Shown here: one piece after another, positions 27,337-35,715 of the stretch
How the letters are laid out: each line of letters starts with the position of its first letter
Position numbering within the stretch: the stretch's first letter is position 1
Assembly (NCBI GenBank): GCA_028281105.1
Contig: JANQKQ010000033.1
Location: 1 to 64,000 of the forward strand
Reading direction: 5' to 3'
From: Rhizobiaceae bacterium
GTDB lineage: Bacteria > Pseudomonadota > Alphaproteobacteria > Rhizobiales > Rhizobiaceae
DNA length: 64,000 nucleotides
Made by a program: the position numbers and the translations under genes
Notes under the pieces: model-generated
Told to the model about the DNA's origin: nothing
What the model saw: only the letters and a program-made list of their open reading frames with translations
The model's database searches: none

Positions 27337-28470
27337 CTACAGGCTCGCCACCCGCTCATAGCGGCCCAGCCTTGGCGGCGCCGACAGCCAGCCGGCCGGT
27401 CCCTGGGCTCCGATCTTGCGGCCCGCTTCGAACAAGCGGCGCATGCGCACGGGATCGAAATCGAGACCCTGGGTGGCCATGGGGATCGTATCGGGGATCG
27501 CGGTCATGTGGAACTTGGCGCCCGAGTTGGCGGACGTGACATAGGCCCGATACACGGTGTCGTCCATCAATTCACGCATCAGTTCGGCAATCGACTTGCG
27601 GGCGATGTCGGCCAACTCGCCGCTCACCGGCTGGGAGGCGTTGAGCCGGGTGGTGTTGCCGTTGACGACCAGGAACATCTGTTTGGGCTGGTCCTTGGCG
27701 GCCAGCATCGCGTCGGAAACCAGGACCGGCGCCTTCACACCGCCATCCACATGCGACTGGCGAAGCTGGATGCCGCGCTGGGGCTTGATATAGACCGGCG
27801 GGAAGAAGCCGGGCACGGCGGCCGAGGCGCGCAGCACCTTCTGGAAGTGCAGCAGCTTGTTGGTGCGCCCGCCCTTGGCGATGCGCCCCATGTCCCAGAC
27901 CACCAGTTCCCCGGCGTCGAGATTGGTCGTGGCGACGTAGAGCCGGCGACCGCGATCGTGCTCGGCGGCGACCTGCGCCAGCAATTCGTCGGTCACCACT
28001 TCCTCGATCTGTTTCTTTAACGGCGTGTAGTCGTACAGGCTGTCGGCGAACAGGCCGTCGAGACCGCGCCGCCGGAAAATGTCCCTGTTGGTGACGGTGG
28101 TGTAGAAGCGTTCCAGCAGCGGATCGTATTTCGGTCCGAGGAAAGCGAGCACCGACATCAGCGCGCCGGTGGACACCCCGGTCACCACGTCGAACTCCGG
28201 CCGCTCACCGCGTTCGCTCCAGCCCACCAGCACGCCGGCGCCGAACGCCCCGTCCGCGCCGCCGCTCGAAAGCGCCAGAACGGTATGGACGCCGTCGTCG
28301 CCCAGCCGTTCAATGCCGTCGGGATCGACGACCATCGGGTTGATTGCTTCCATCGGCTGGATGGTTCGAGTGGCCGGTGCTTCCTTGGGCCGCTGCACGC
28401 ATGCGCCCGCCAACACGGCGACCATCGCCAGGGCCACTACAGCGCGGCCCAGCCTCCCCCACTTGTCCAT
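27337..28470 (-). CDS. Patatin-like phospholipase lipoprotein
   Basis: A 377-residue exported lipase. A lipoprotein signal ends in the lipobox LAGAC with Cys24. The patatin domain shows the oxyanion-hole motif SSGGADGAFGAG (about 68-79), the nucleophile elbow GVSTG with Ser100, and the catalytic Asp in SHVDGGVKAPVL (about 250-260). It should hydrolyse lipid acyl chains while anchored to a membrane, probably at the periplasmic face. It is a single-gene unit; the 262-bp gap to the divergent MaoC gene holds no visible gene. Confidence 0.9.
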   Translation of the reverse strand: MDKWGRLGRAVVALAMVAVLAGACVQRPKEAPATRTIQPMEAINPMVVDPDGIERLGDDGVHTVLALSSGGADGAFGAGVLVGWSERGERPEFDVVTGVSTGALMSVLAFLGPKYDPLLERFYTTVTNRDIFRRRGLDGLFADSLYDYTPLKKQIEEVVTDELLAQVAAEHDRGRRLYVATTNLDAGELVVWDMGRIAKGGRTNKLLHFQKVLRASAAVPGFFPPVYIKPQRGIQLRQSHVDGGVKAPVLVSDAMLAAKDQPKQMFLVVNGNTTRLNASQPVSGELADIARKSIAELMRELMDDTVYRAYVTSANSGAKFHMTAIPDTIPMATQGLDFDPVRMRRLFEAGRKIGAQGPAGWLSAPPRLGRYERVASL

Positions 28471-28732
28471 GACGCTCCCCGAACTCTTGGTTATCGCACG
28501 CCCCGACGGGCATAGGTTACCGCATTTACCCGTGCGACGACAATCTTCCGCCGGCCGGTCGTTAAGCTATGGTTAACCATGAAGCCGATGCGCCCGACGG
28601 GCGTCGGCCGTGGTTGCCAAGCCGGCCATTATCTGTTCATTACCACGGAACCGGTTTTCGCATTGCTCGCCCAACCGATACAATTTGAACAAACGTCGTC
28701 GGACCCGATCCGGCCTGATCATCGAACCTGCC

Positions 28733-29182
28733 ATGGCATCCCCCAAAACGCTCGCCGACTTTCACGAAGGTCAGGTCATTGATTTGGGTTCATGCGTAGT
28801 GAGCGAGGAAGAAATCATCGAGTTCGCCCGCGAATTCGATCCCGCGCCCTTCCACATCGACCCCGAAGCCGCCAGGCAGACCATGATTGGCGGGCTGTGC
28901 GCGTCGGGCTGGCACACCTGCTCCATCATCATGCGCATGATCGCCGACAAAGTGTTTGGGCCGGCCGGTTCGTTCGGCAGCCCCGGGGTAGAGAAGGTAC
29001 GCTGGCTGGAGCCGGTGCGCCCGGGGGACGAACTGCATGGCACCGCCAATATCGTCGGCTGCCGAGAGTCGGCCAAACGGCCGGGCGTCGGCATCGTCAG
29101 TTTCCATTTCGAGCTGGCCAAAGCCGATGGAACCACGGTCTTGACCATTGATAATGTTGCCTTTTTCCCGGCCGGCAAATGA
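28733..29182 (+). CDS. MaoC-like dehydratase, copy 1
   Basis: A 149-residue hot-dog-fold protein. The hydratase-like signature is present: EFAREFDPAPFHIDPEAARQTMIGGLCASGWHT, with the Asp-His dyad in DPAPFHID. The start ATG at 28733 is preferred because the upstream extension to 28610 is unlike the family. It overlaps the next, related gene by ATGA, and the two products probably form a heterodimer or a two-domain-like unit. Enoyl-thioester hydration is the family activity; the substrate is unknown. Confidence 0.88.
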   Translation: MASPKTLADFHEGQVIDLGSCVVSEEEIIEFAREFDPAPFHIDPEAARQTMIGGLCASGWHTCSIIMRMIADKVFGPAGSFGSPGVEKVRWLEPVRPGDELHGTANIVGCRESAKRPGVGIVSFHFELAKADGTTVLTIDNVAFFPAGK

Positions 29183-29667
29183 CTTCTCATCCTATCGAAA
29201 CCTATTTCCCACCGGGCGAGCGCAAACGGCTCGGCCAATATACGTTCACTGCGGAGAAGATCATCGCCTATGCGAGCAAATACGATCCGCAGCCTTTTCA
29301 TCTGAATGCCGAGGCCGCCAAGGACAGTTTCCTGGGAGGGCTGTGCGCCTCGGGCTGGCATACCGCGTCGGTGTGGATGCGCATGCAGCGCGAGGCTTCG
29401 GCGATCTGGATGGCGCAGCTGCGCGCGCAAGGCGTTCCAATTCCGGAGATCGGCCCGTCGCCGGGCCTGGAGAAGCTGAAATGGCTGCATCCGGTCTTCG
29501 CCGGCGACACGATCACTTATTACACCACCACGATCCACTGGCGCGAAAGCGGATCGAGACCCGGCTGGCACATCGTCACCGGCCGCAATCAGGCGGAAAA
29601 CGAGGCCGGCAAGCCGGTGCTGGAATTCGAAAGCTCGGTGTTGGTGAGATTGCCCCGGCAGGCGTAG
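29179..29667 (+). CDS. MaoC-like dehydratase, copy 2
   Basis: A 162-residue hot-dog protein related to the preceding one. It keeps AYASKYDPQPFHLNAEAAKDSFLGGLCASGWHTASVWMRM, including the D-x4-H dyad. Tandem MaoC genes of this kind usually arise by duplication, and the products commonly pair. The ATGA overlap ensures coupled translation. It is 115 bp upstream of the PF13769 gene on the same strand, so the folate genes could be part of the same transcript. Confidence 0.88.
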   Translation: MTSHPIETYFPPGERKRLGQYTFTAEKIIAYASKYDPQPFHLNAEAAKDSFLGGLCASGWHTASVWMRMQREASAIWMAQLRAQGVPIPEIGPSPGLEKLKWLHPVFAGDTITYYTTTIHWRESGSRPGWHIVTGRNQAENEAGKPVLEFESSVLVRLPRQA

Positions 29668-29782
29668 TGAGCCACCAAAACCACCCCGTCGTTTTTGATC
29701 GGCCACACGTCGTCGCCAGCGCATCGCCAAAACGCGACTTGCAACATATGCTCGTCGCAGAATAGGTTTTCGGATCAAAGCC

Positions 29783-30085
29783 ATGGCCAACCTCACAGTC
29801 GTCTATTGGCGCGACATCCCGGCCCAGGTGATCGTCAAGGCGGGGCGCAAAGCGGCCAAGCGGGAATTGCCGCTGCGGTTTACCGAGGCGATCGACATGG
29901 CGGCGATGAAGGTTGGCGCGGCCGACACGGACGCTTATCTTAGCGAATGGCGCCGGGCCGAGCCGGTCTCGGTCTCCGACGACCTGGAAAGCGAGGCGGA
30001 GGCGGCGATGACCCGCATCGAAGCCGAGTATCCCAAGGAGCGCCTGGTGGCGCTGGTCAAACAGGGTGGCAGGAATGATGGCTGA
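29783..30085 (+). CDS. PF13769 'virulence factor' small protein
   Basis: A 100-residue protein of the family named 'virulence factor' in Pfam, with VVYWRDIPAQVIVKAGRKAAKRELPLRFTEAIDMAAMKVGAADTDAYLSEW and a C-terminal acidic helix (ESEAEAAMTRIEAEYPKERLV). The name is historical and nothing here suggests pathogenesis. Genes of this family sit beside metF-like genes in alphaproteobacteria, as here, where the two frames overlap by 11 bp. A role as partner or stabiliser of the reductase is a reasonable inference. Confidence 0.82.
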   Translation: MANLTVVYWRDIPAQVIVKAGRKAAKRELPLRFTEAIDMAAMKVGAADTDAYLSEWRRAEPVSVSDDLESEAEAAMTRIEAEYPKERLVALVKQGGRNDG

Positions 30086-30971
30086 TATGCTGAACACCGC
30101 GAAGGCCGAGGCCGGGATCGCCGCCTCGATCGAAGTCTCGCCCAAGCATGCGCTGGAGATGGCGGAGATCGGCGAGATCATCCCGGCCGGCACCCGCGTC
30201 TACATCACCGATGTGGGCAGCCACTCCGCCGCCGACATGGCAGCCGGCTGCACCCGGCTGATCGACCTGGGGCTCAAGGCCGTCCCCCACATCCCCGCGC
30301 GCCGGCTCGTCGACCGCACGGACCTGGAAGACCGGGTCAAGCGCTACACCGGCGCCGGCGTCACCGACATCCTGGTGATCGGCGGCAGCCCGGACCGTCA
30401 GGTGGGCGGCATCTCGTCGACCATGGAGGTGCTGGAAACCGGCCTGCTCGACGCACATGGCGTCACCCATGTTGGCGTAGCCGGTCACCCGGAGGGTTCG
30501 CCGGACTTCTCCAAAGAGGTGGCGGCGACCGCGCTGCGGCTGAAGAAGCAGTTCGCCGAGCGCACCGACGCGCGCATGCGCATTGTCACGCAATTCGGGT
30601 TTGACGCCGAGATCTTCATCGCCTGGGCCGAGGGCCTGCGCGAAGCCGGCATCGACCTGCCCGTGCATCTGGGCGTGGCGGGACCGGCGAAGATCACCAC
30701 GCTGATCAAATACGCTGCTTTATGTGGCGTCGGCAACTCGCTGAATTTCTTGAAGAAACGCGCCTCCGCGCTCACCGCGCTCGCAACCTCCCACTCTCCC
30801 GAGGGCGTGGTCGGCCCGATCGAGACGCATGTGCTTGGCGCCGAGCAGACCGCCATTCGCGGCATCCACGCCTTCCCCTTCGGCGGCGTCGCCAAGACCG
30901 CGCAATGGCTGGCCGAACGCGGCAGTTGGCAGCTCGTCCCGCATGCGGCTTCGGCGAACGGCCACCGCTAG
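30075..30971 (+). CDS. metF: Methylenetetrahydrofolate reductase-like protein (MetF family)
   Basis: A protein of about 298 residues with the (beta/alpha)8 fold of MetF, which reduces 5,10-methylene- to 5-methyl-tetrahydrofolate with FAD. Recognisable parts are SIEVSPKHALEMAEIGEIIPAGTRVYITDVG, TDILVIGGSPDRQVGG and the His-Pro-Glu of VAGHPEGSPDF, which matches the MetF HPEG-like block, then RIVTQFGFDAEIF (the TQ-FF block). It is more divergent than enterobacterial MetF. The start may be 30075 or 30078. It supplies the methyl donor for the pterin methyltransferase encoded just downstream. The palindrome at 31015-31036 lies after its stop. Confidence 0.85.
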   Translation: MMADMLNTAKAEAGIAASIEVSPKHALEMAEIGEIIPAGTRVYITDVGSHSAADMAAGCTRLIDLGLKAVPHIPARRLVDRTDLEDRVKRYTGAGVTDILVIGGSPDRQVGGISSTMEVLETGLLDAHGVTHVGVAGHPEGSPDFSKEVAATALRLKKQFAERTDARMRIVTQFGFDAEIFIAWAEGLREAGIDLPVHLGVAGPAKITTLIKYAALCGVGNSLNFLKKRASALTALATSHSPEGVVGPIETHVLGAEQTAIRGIHAFPFGGVAKTAQWLAERGSWQLVPHAASANGHR

Positions 30972-31014
30972 AGCGCGGCGCGGCCACCGACAGGCTTGTC
31001 ACGCCCTCTCCAAA

Positions 31015-31036
31015 CATATAAAGAAATCTTTATATG
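31015..31036. promoter_or_regulatory. Palindromic operator CATATAAAGA-AA-TCTTTATATG
   Basis: A perfect inverted repeat with 10-bp arms 35 bp before the pterin methyltransferase start. Apart from the outermost base pair and the 2-bp centre it is identical to the site at 18344-18365, so one regulator should act on both. Confidence 0.78.
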
Positions 31037-31071
31037 ATTTCCCAACCCCTCCCACACCCGGAGTCCGCCTC

Positions 31072-32046
31072 ATGACCCACACCCTGGTCGCCTCCGCCAC
31101 CAAGGAAGTCGTCATCGGCTTCGACCAGCCGTTCCGCGTCATCGGCGAGCGCATCAACCCGACCGGCCGCAAGCGGCTGGCCGCCGAGATGGTCGAGGGC
31201 AATTTCGAGACGGTCAAGAAGGACGCGCTCGAGCAGATGGGCGCCGGCGCGGACATTCTCGACGTCAACGCCGGGGTCACCGCCGTCGACCCGAACCAGA
31301 CCGAGCCGCCGCTGCTGGTGGAAACGTTGAAGATCGTCCAGGACCTGGTCGACCTGCCGCTATCCATCGATTCCTCGGTCACCTCAGCGATCAAGGCCGG
31401 GCTTGAAGTGGCCAATGGCCGCCCTCTGGTCAATTCGGTGACCGGTGAGGAAGAGAAGCTGGAAGCCATCCTGCCGCTGGTCAAGCAATACGACGTGCCG
31501 GTGGTCGCCATCTCCAACGACGAGACCGGCATCTCCATGGATCCGGATGTGCGCTTCGCGGTGGCCAAGAAGATTGTCGAGCGCGCCGCCGACCACGGTA
31601 TTCCCGCCCACGACATCGTCGTTGACCCGCTGGTGATGCCGATCGGCGCGCTGGGCGACGCCGGCCGGCAGGTGTTTACGTTGGTGCGCCGCCTGCGCGA
31701 CGAATTGGGCGTCAACACCACCTGCGGGTTGTCGAACATCTCCTTCGGCCTGCCCCACCGCCACGGCATCAACGCCGCCTTCATCCCGATGGTCATCGCC
31801 TCGGGCATGACGTCGGCGATCATGAACCCGTGCCGGCCGGGCGAGATGGAGGCGGTGCGCGGCGCCAACGTATTGAACGGCGCCGATGCCGACTGCGCCA
31901 ACTGGATCCGCAACTACCGCGACCACGTCGCCCCCCAGGGCGCCATGCCGGCAACGCTCGGCGGTGCTCAGGACGTGGCTATCAAACCTGCCGGCAACGG
32001 CGGTCGTCGCCGTGGCGGGCGGGCGGCGCGGAGGGGTTCTGCTTGA
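31072..32046 (+). CDS. Pterin-binding methyltetrahydrofolate:corrinoid methyltransferase
   Basis: A 324-residue protein of the dihydropteroate synthase-like (pterin-binding) family, corresponding to the second domain of MetH or to AcsE/MtgA. Motifs are FRVIGERINPTGRKRL, GADILDVNAGV, LPLSIDSSVTSAIKAGLEVA, VNSVTGEEEKLEAILPLVKQY and DPLVMPIGALG. It should move the methyl group of 5-methyl-tetrahydrofolate onto the corrinoid protein. A C-terminal tail of about 17 residues is Gly/Arg-rich (GNGGRRRGGRAARRGSA), the same style as the tails of the activase and homocysteine methyltransferase. A palindromic operator lies 35 bp upstream. The stop overlaps the TTG start of the next gene. Confidence 0.92.
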   Translation: MTHTLVASATKEVVIGFDQPFRVIGERINPTGRKRLAAEMVEGNFETVKKDALEQMGAGADILDVNAGVTAVDPNQTEPPLLVETLKIVQDLVDLPLSIDSSVTSAIKAGLEVANGRPLVNSVTGEEEKLEAILPLVKQYDVPVVAISNDETGISMDPDVRFAVAKKIVERAADHGIPAHDIVVDPLVMPIGALGDAGRQVFTLVRRLRDELGVNTTCGLSNISFGLPHRHGINAAFIPMVIASGMTSAIMNPCRPGEMEAVRGANVLNGADADCANWIRNYRDHVAPQGAMPATLGGAQDVAIKPAGNGGRRRGGRAARRGSA

Positions 32047-32303
32047 GCAACTCACGAACCAACTGGGTCAACCTGGCCGCCCTGGCGGTCCTGACCGTCG
32101 CCACGCTGGCGGGGCATTACTGGGTCTGGGGCCTGCTGTTCGGCTGGTGGGTGGTTCAGTCGGTGCTGACGGGAACGAGCTTTGTCGTGTTCCCCGCCGA
32201 ACGATCCTCCTCGCGCATCGCTTTCTGGATCATCACCGCATTTTGGCTGATCATCGCGATCTGGTATCTCGTGGCGGGCCTGAACCTGCCCGGGTACCCG
32301 TGA
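32043..32303 (+). CDS. Small two-helix membrane protein
   Basis: An 86-residue protein with two or three hydrophobic segments (LAALAVLTVATLAGHYWVWG, LFGWWVVQSVLTG, IAFWIITAFWLIIAIWYLVA). The only start consistent with the frame is TTG at 32043, which overlaps the stop of the pterin methyltransferase, suggesting coupled translation. Trp-rich helices and small size are seen in accessory subunits of membrane-associated oxidoreductases, but I do not recognise the family. It lies between the methyltransferase and the Rieske oxygenase genes. Confidence 0.65.
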   Translation: MSNSRTNWVNLAALAVLTVATLAGHYWVWGLLFGWWVVQSVLTGTSFVVFPAERSSSRIAFWIITAFWLIIAIWYLVAGLNLPGYP

Positions 32304-32320
32304 TTTGAGCCGGAGGCGCC

Positions 32321-33493
32321 GTGCACTCGATTCCCGATGAGCCGAGGCAACTGCTGGACCGCGAGGCTTATGTCTCGCGCCAATGGTTTGAACGCGAAAG
32401 CCAGGAACTGTTCGCCAACACCTGGCATTTCGCCTGCATGGCCTTCGAATTGCCGGAACCCGGCGACTACCTGACCACGACCATCGCCGGCCATCCGATC
32501 TTCATCATCCGCGATGCCGACGGCGAATTGTCGGCATGGCATAATCTATGCCGCCATCGCGGAACCGAACTGCTGGAAGGCACCGGCAATACGGGCAAGA
32601 CCATCGTGTGCCCCTATCACCGGTGGACCTATGGTATCGACGGCCGGCTGCGCGGATTGCCGGACCGGGCCGACTGCTTTCCCGACCTCGACCGCGATAA
32701 CCACCACCTGCTGCCGATCGGCCTCGGCGTCTTCAAGGAGATGGCGTTCGTCAACCTGGGCGAACCGGAAGGCGCGGGCTTCGAACAATGGATCGGATCG
32801 CTACGCGGCAAGGAATGGCCGCACGAGATCAGCGCATCCAAGCTCATTGCCTCGCAGCCGTTCATCTACGATGTCGCCTGCAACTGGAAGGTCTTCTGCG
32901 AAAACGCGCTCGACGGCTATCACCTGGCCTATCTGCACGAAAACACGCTGGGTGGTCCGGTTCCCGCAAAGAACGTCTGGGAGGCCCACGGGCGCAACCT
33001 GGTCTGGTATTCCACCGAGCGCGACGGGCTGAAGAACCGAATTCCGGTGTTCGTGGAGAAGCATGCGGGCTTAGGGGCCAGCAAGGTTCCGGGCGCGGAT
33101 CAGCCCGGCTATGGCGGCGTGTACTACCTTTTCCCGACCACACTGGTCACCCCGTCGCCCTGGTCGCTGACCATCACCGCCATGCGGCCCGTGGGCGAAG
33201 GCCGCCTCAGGCTGGAGGCGCGCACGTGGGTTCCCGATTCCTGGCTGGGCTATAAGGAAAGCCCGCAAGATGCACCCGGCTTCGACTCGGAAAGCGGCAC
33301 CATCCGTTCCGCGAACTGGCAGGTTCACCCGCTGGAAACAGGCGATTTCCAGACCGAGGACATCTGGGTCTGTGAGAAGATGCAGCGCTCGCTGGACTCT
33401 CCCGCTTATGCTATCCGCCAACTGGCAGGCGGAAGCGGCGGCGAAGCGGCCCTGGAGACCTTTCAACGCAACGTGCTGGACTTCGTGCAATGA
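32321..33493 (+). CDS. Rieske non-heme iron oxygenase alpha subunit
   Basis: A 390-residue ring-hydroxylating-type oxygenase. The Rieske centre is complete: CRHRG with C77 and H79, and CPYHRWTYG with C97 and H100. The mononuclear-iron domain has NWKVFCENALDGYHLAYLHENTLGG, which carries the bridging acid and the two His ligands; a third acidic ligand should lie near residue 345-360. This length and pattern fit the group that demethylates quaternary amines (glycine betaine GbcA, stachydrine or carnitine enzymes) as well as aromatic dioxygenases. The start is GTG at 32321 with GGAG 9 nt upstream. No beta subunit or flavin reductase is adjacent. Its stop overlaps the activase start (ATGA), linking it to corrinoid metabolism. 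Confidence 0.88.
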   Translation: MHSIPDEPRQLLDREAYVSRQWFERESQELFANTWHFACMAFELPEPGDYLTTTIAGHPIFIIRDADGELSAWHNLCRHRGTELLEGTGNTGKTIVCPYHRWTYGIDGRLRGLPDRADCFPDLDRDNHHLLPIGLGVFKEMAFVNLGEPEGAGFEQWIGSLRGKEWPHEISASKLIASQPFIYDVACNWKVFCENALDGYHLAYLHENTLGGPVPAKNVWEAHGRNLVWYSTERDGLKNRIPVFVEKHAGLGASKVPGADQPGYGGVYYLFPTTLVTPSPWSLTITAMRPVGEGRLRLEARTWVPDSWLGYKESPQDAPGFDSESGTIRSANWQVHPLETGDFQTEDIWVCEKMQRSLDSPAYAIRQLAGGSGGEAALETFQRNVLDFVQ

Positions 33494-35517
33494 GCGACGA
33501 TCCTCTCGTCCTGTTCATGCCGTCGGGCAAGCGCGGCCGTTTCCCCAAGGGTACGCCGATCCTGGAAGCCGCGCGCGAACTGGGCGTCTATGTGGAGAGC
33601 GTGTGCGGCGGGCGCGGCATCTGCGGGCGCTGCCAGATCGAGGTGGCCGATGGTCGCTTCGCCAAGCACGGCATCACTTCCTCCGCCGAACACGTCTCGC
33701 CGTTCGGCGCCAAGGAACAGCGTTACGCCGAAAAGCGCGAGTTGAAACCCGGCCGCCGCCTGTCGTGCTCGGCGATGGTCGAAGGCGACCTGGTGGTCGA
33801 CATCCCTCAGGACGTACAGATCAACGCCCAGGTGGTGCGCAAGGCCGACGACGGCCGCGTCATCGAGCGCAACCCGGCCGTCCAACTCTGCTATGTGGAG
33901 GTGGACGAGCCCGACATGCACAAGCCGCTGGGCGATCTCGACCGGCTGAAGGAAGCGCTGGAGCGCGACTGGGGCTGGGCCGACCTGATGGTCGACCACC
34001 ACCTGCTCGCCAAGGTCCAGTCGATCCTGCGCCAGGGTCAGTGGAAGGTCACCGCCGTCATCCACAAGGACATGGAGACCTCGCGGCCGTCTCTCATTGC
34101 CTTGTATCCCGGCCTGCACAACGAGGCCTGGGCGATCGCCTGCGACATCGGCTCGACCACCATCGCCATGCACCTGGTCTCGCTGCTGTCGGGCGCCACC
34201 ATCGCCTCGTCCGGCGTCTCGAACCCGCAGATCCGCTTCGGCGAAGACCTGATGAGCCGGGTCTCCTACGTGATGATGAACCCGGACGGGCGCGAGGCGA
34301 TGACCAAAGCGGTGCGCGACGCGCTCAACGAGCTGATCACCAAGGTCTGCGACGAAGCCGGCATCGACCGAAACGACATCTATGATCTCACCTTCGTCGG
34401 CAACCCGATCATGCACCACCTGTTCCTCGGCATCGACCCGACGGAGCTGGGCGGCGCGCCGTTCGCGCTCGCCGTCTCCGGCGCGGTCCACACCTGGGCT
34501 TCAGAACTCGACCTGGTCATCAATCCCGGCGCCCGGGTCTACGTGCTGCCCTGCATCGCCGGCCATGTGGGCGCCGACGCGGCCGCCGTAACCCTGACCG
34601 AGGGGCCGCACCGCCAGGACGAGCGCATGCTGATCGTCGATGTGGGCACCAACGCCGAGATCGTGCTGGGCAATCGCGACCGCCTGCTCGCCGCCTCATC
34701 ACCCACCGGCCCGGCCTTCGAGGGCGCGGAGATTTCCTGCGGCCAGCGCGCCGCGCCGGGCGCCATCGAGCGCGTGCGCATCGACCCGCAGACCCTGGAG
34801 CCGCGCGTGCGCGTACTCGGCATCGAGCTGTGGTCGGATGAGGAAGGTTTCACGGAGGCCGCCGAGACGCTTGGCGTCACCGGCATCTGCGGCTCGGGCA
34901 TCATCGAGGTGGTCGCCGAGATGTTCCTGGCCGGCATCATCTCGGCCGACGGCGTGATCGACGGGTCGCTCGCCGCCAAATCAGACCGCATTGTCGCCAA
35001 CGGCCGCACCTGGTCCTACGTGCTGTGGCGCGGGGACCAGCAACTGGTGATCACCCAGAACGACGTGCGCGCCATCCAGCTCGCCAAGGCGGCGCTCTAC
35101 GCCGGCATCCGCCTGCTGATGGACAAGCTGGACATCGAAACCGTCGACACCATCCGCTTCGCCGGCGCCTTCGGCTCGTTCATCGATCCCAAATACGCCA
35201 TGGTGCTGGGTCTGATCCCCGATTGCGACCTGGACAAGGTCTCCGCGGTCGGCAACGCGGCGGGCACCGGCGCGAAGATGGCGGTGCTGAATCGCGACCA
35301 CCGTCGCGAGATCGAGGCCACCGTGCGCGAAATCGAAAAGATCGAGACCGCGCTGGAAAGCCGCTTCCAGGAACACTTCGTCAACGCCATGGCGCTCCCC
35401 AACAAGGCCGAGCCGTTCCCCAAGCTTGCCGCCCAGGTCAAGCTTCCGGCCGTCAAGGAACTGGCGGAGGCCGAAGCCGGTAATGGTGGCCGCAGGCGGA
35501 GACGACGGGGGCGCTGA
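33490..35517 (+). CDS. RamA-like corrinoid reductive activase (RACo, DUF4445)
   Basis: A 675-residue ATP-dependent activator that re-reduces inactive Co(II) corrinoid proteins to Co(I). The N-terminus is a plant-type 2Fe-2S domain with ligands C39, C45, C48 and C93 (SVCGGRGICGRC and RRLSCSA). A linker follows to about 210, then an ASKHA ATPase fold with AIACDIGSTTIAMHLV, IVDVGTNAEIVLG, GICGSGIIEVVAEM and RFAGAFGSFID. The C-terminus ends in GNGGRRRRRRGR, a polybasic tail like those of the methyltransferases nearby. Such proteins replace SAM-dependent reactivation when methionine synthase is split. The ATG overlaps the Rieske stop. It is the last gene before a repeat and a converging 4Fe-4S gene. 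Confidence 0.93.
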   Translation: MSDDPLVLFMPSGKRGRFPKGTPILEAARELGVYVESVCGGRGICGRCQIEVADGRFAKHGITSSAEHVSPFGAKEQRYAEKRELKPGRRLSCSAMVEGDLVVDIPQDVQINAQVVRKADDGRVIERNPAVQLCYVEVDEPDMHKPLGDLDRLKEALERDWGWADLMVDHHLLAKVQSILRQGQWKVTAVIHKDMETSRPSLIALYPGLHNEAWAIACDIGSTTIAMHLVSLLSGATIASSGVSNPQIRFGEDLMSRVSYVMMNPDGREAMTKAVRDALNELITKVCDEAGIDRNDIYDLTFVGNPIMHHLFLGIDPTELGGAPFALAVSGAVHTWASELDLVINPGARVYVLPCIAGHVGADAAAVTLTEGPHRQDERMLIVDVGTNAEIVLGNRDRLLAASSPTGPAFEGAEISCGQRAAPGAIERVRIDPQTLEPRVRVLGIELWSDEEGFTEAAETLGVTGICGSGIIEVVAEMFLAGIISADGVIDGSLAAKSDRIVANGRTWSYVLWRGDQQLVITQNDVRAIQLAKAALYAGIRLLMDKLDIETVDTIRFAGAFGSFIDPKYAMVLGLIPDCDLDKVSAVGNAAGTGAKMAVLNRDHRREIEATVREIEKIETALESRFQEHFVNAMALPNKAEPFPKLAAQVKLPAVKELAEAEAGNGGRRRRRRGR

Positions 35518-35597
35518 GGTGTGAGCGCTCGCGCTTCACCAGGAAACATAGAGGCGGCGTTAGCAGCGGTCGGGGACCGAGCCGCCGCCACCTCTCT

Positions 35598-35698
35598 CGT
35601 CATCCTCGCCCTTGTGGCAAGGATCTAAGAACGGGGGCCGCTATGCTTGTGATCAGGAGAGGGAGTTAGATCCTCGGGACAAGCCCGAGGATGACGGG
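35598..35698. repeat. Two REP-like palindromes
   Basis: CGTCATCCTCGCCCTTGTGGCAAGGATCTA (35601-35630) and AGATCCTCGGGACAAGCCCGAGGATGACGGG (about 35668-35698) lie tail to tail between converging genes. They belong to the family at 8684-9345 and may end both transcripts. No gene is seen in 35518-35715. Confidence 0.7.
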
Positions 35699-35715
35699 GT
35701 TTGGTTGCAGCCCAC

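Noticed and set aside
29783..30085. Pathogenicity gene
   Set aside because: The Pfam name 'virulence factor' is historical; the context is folate metabolism and nothing points to host interaction.
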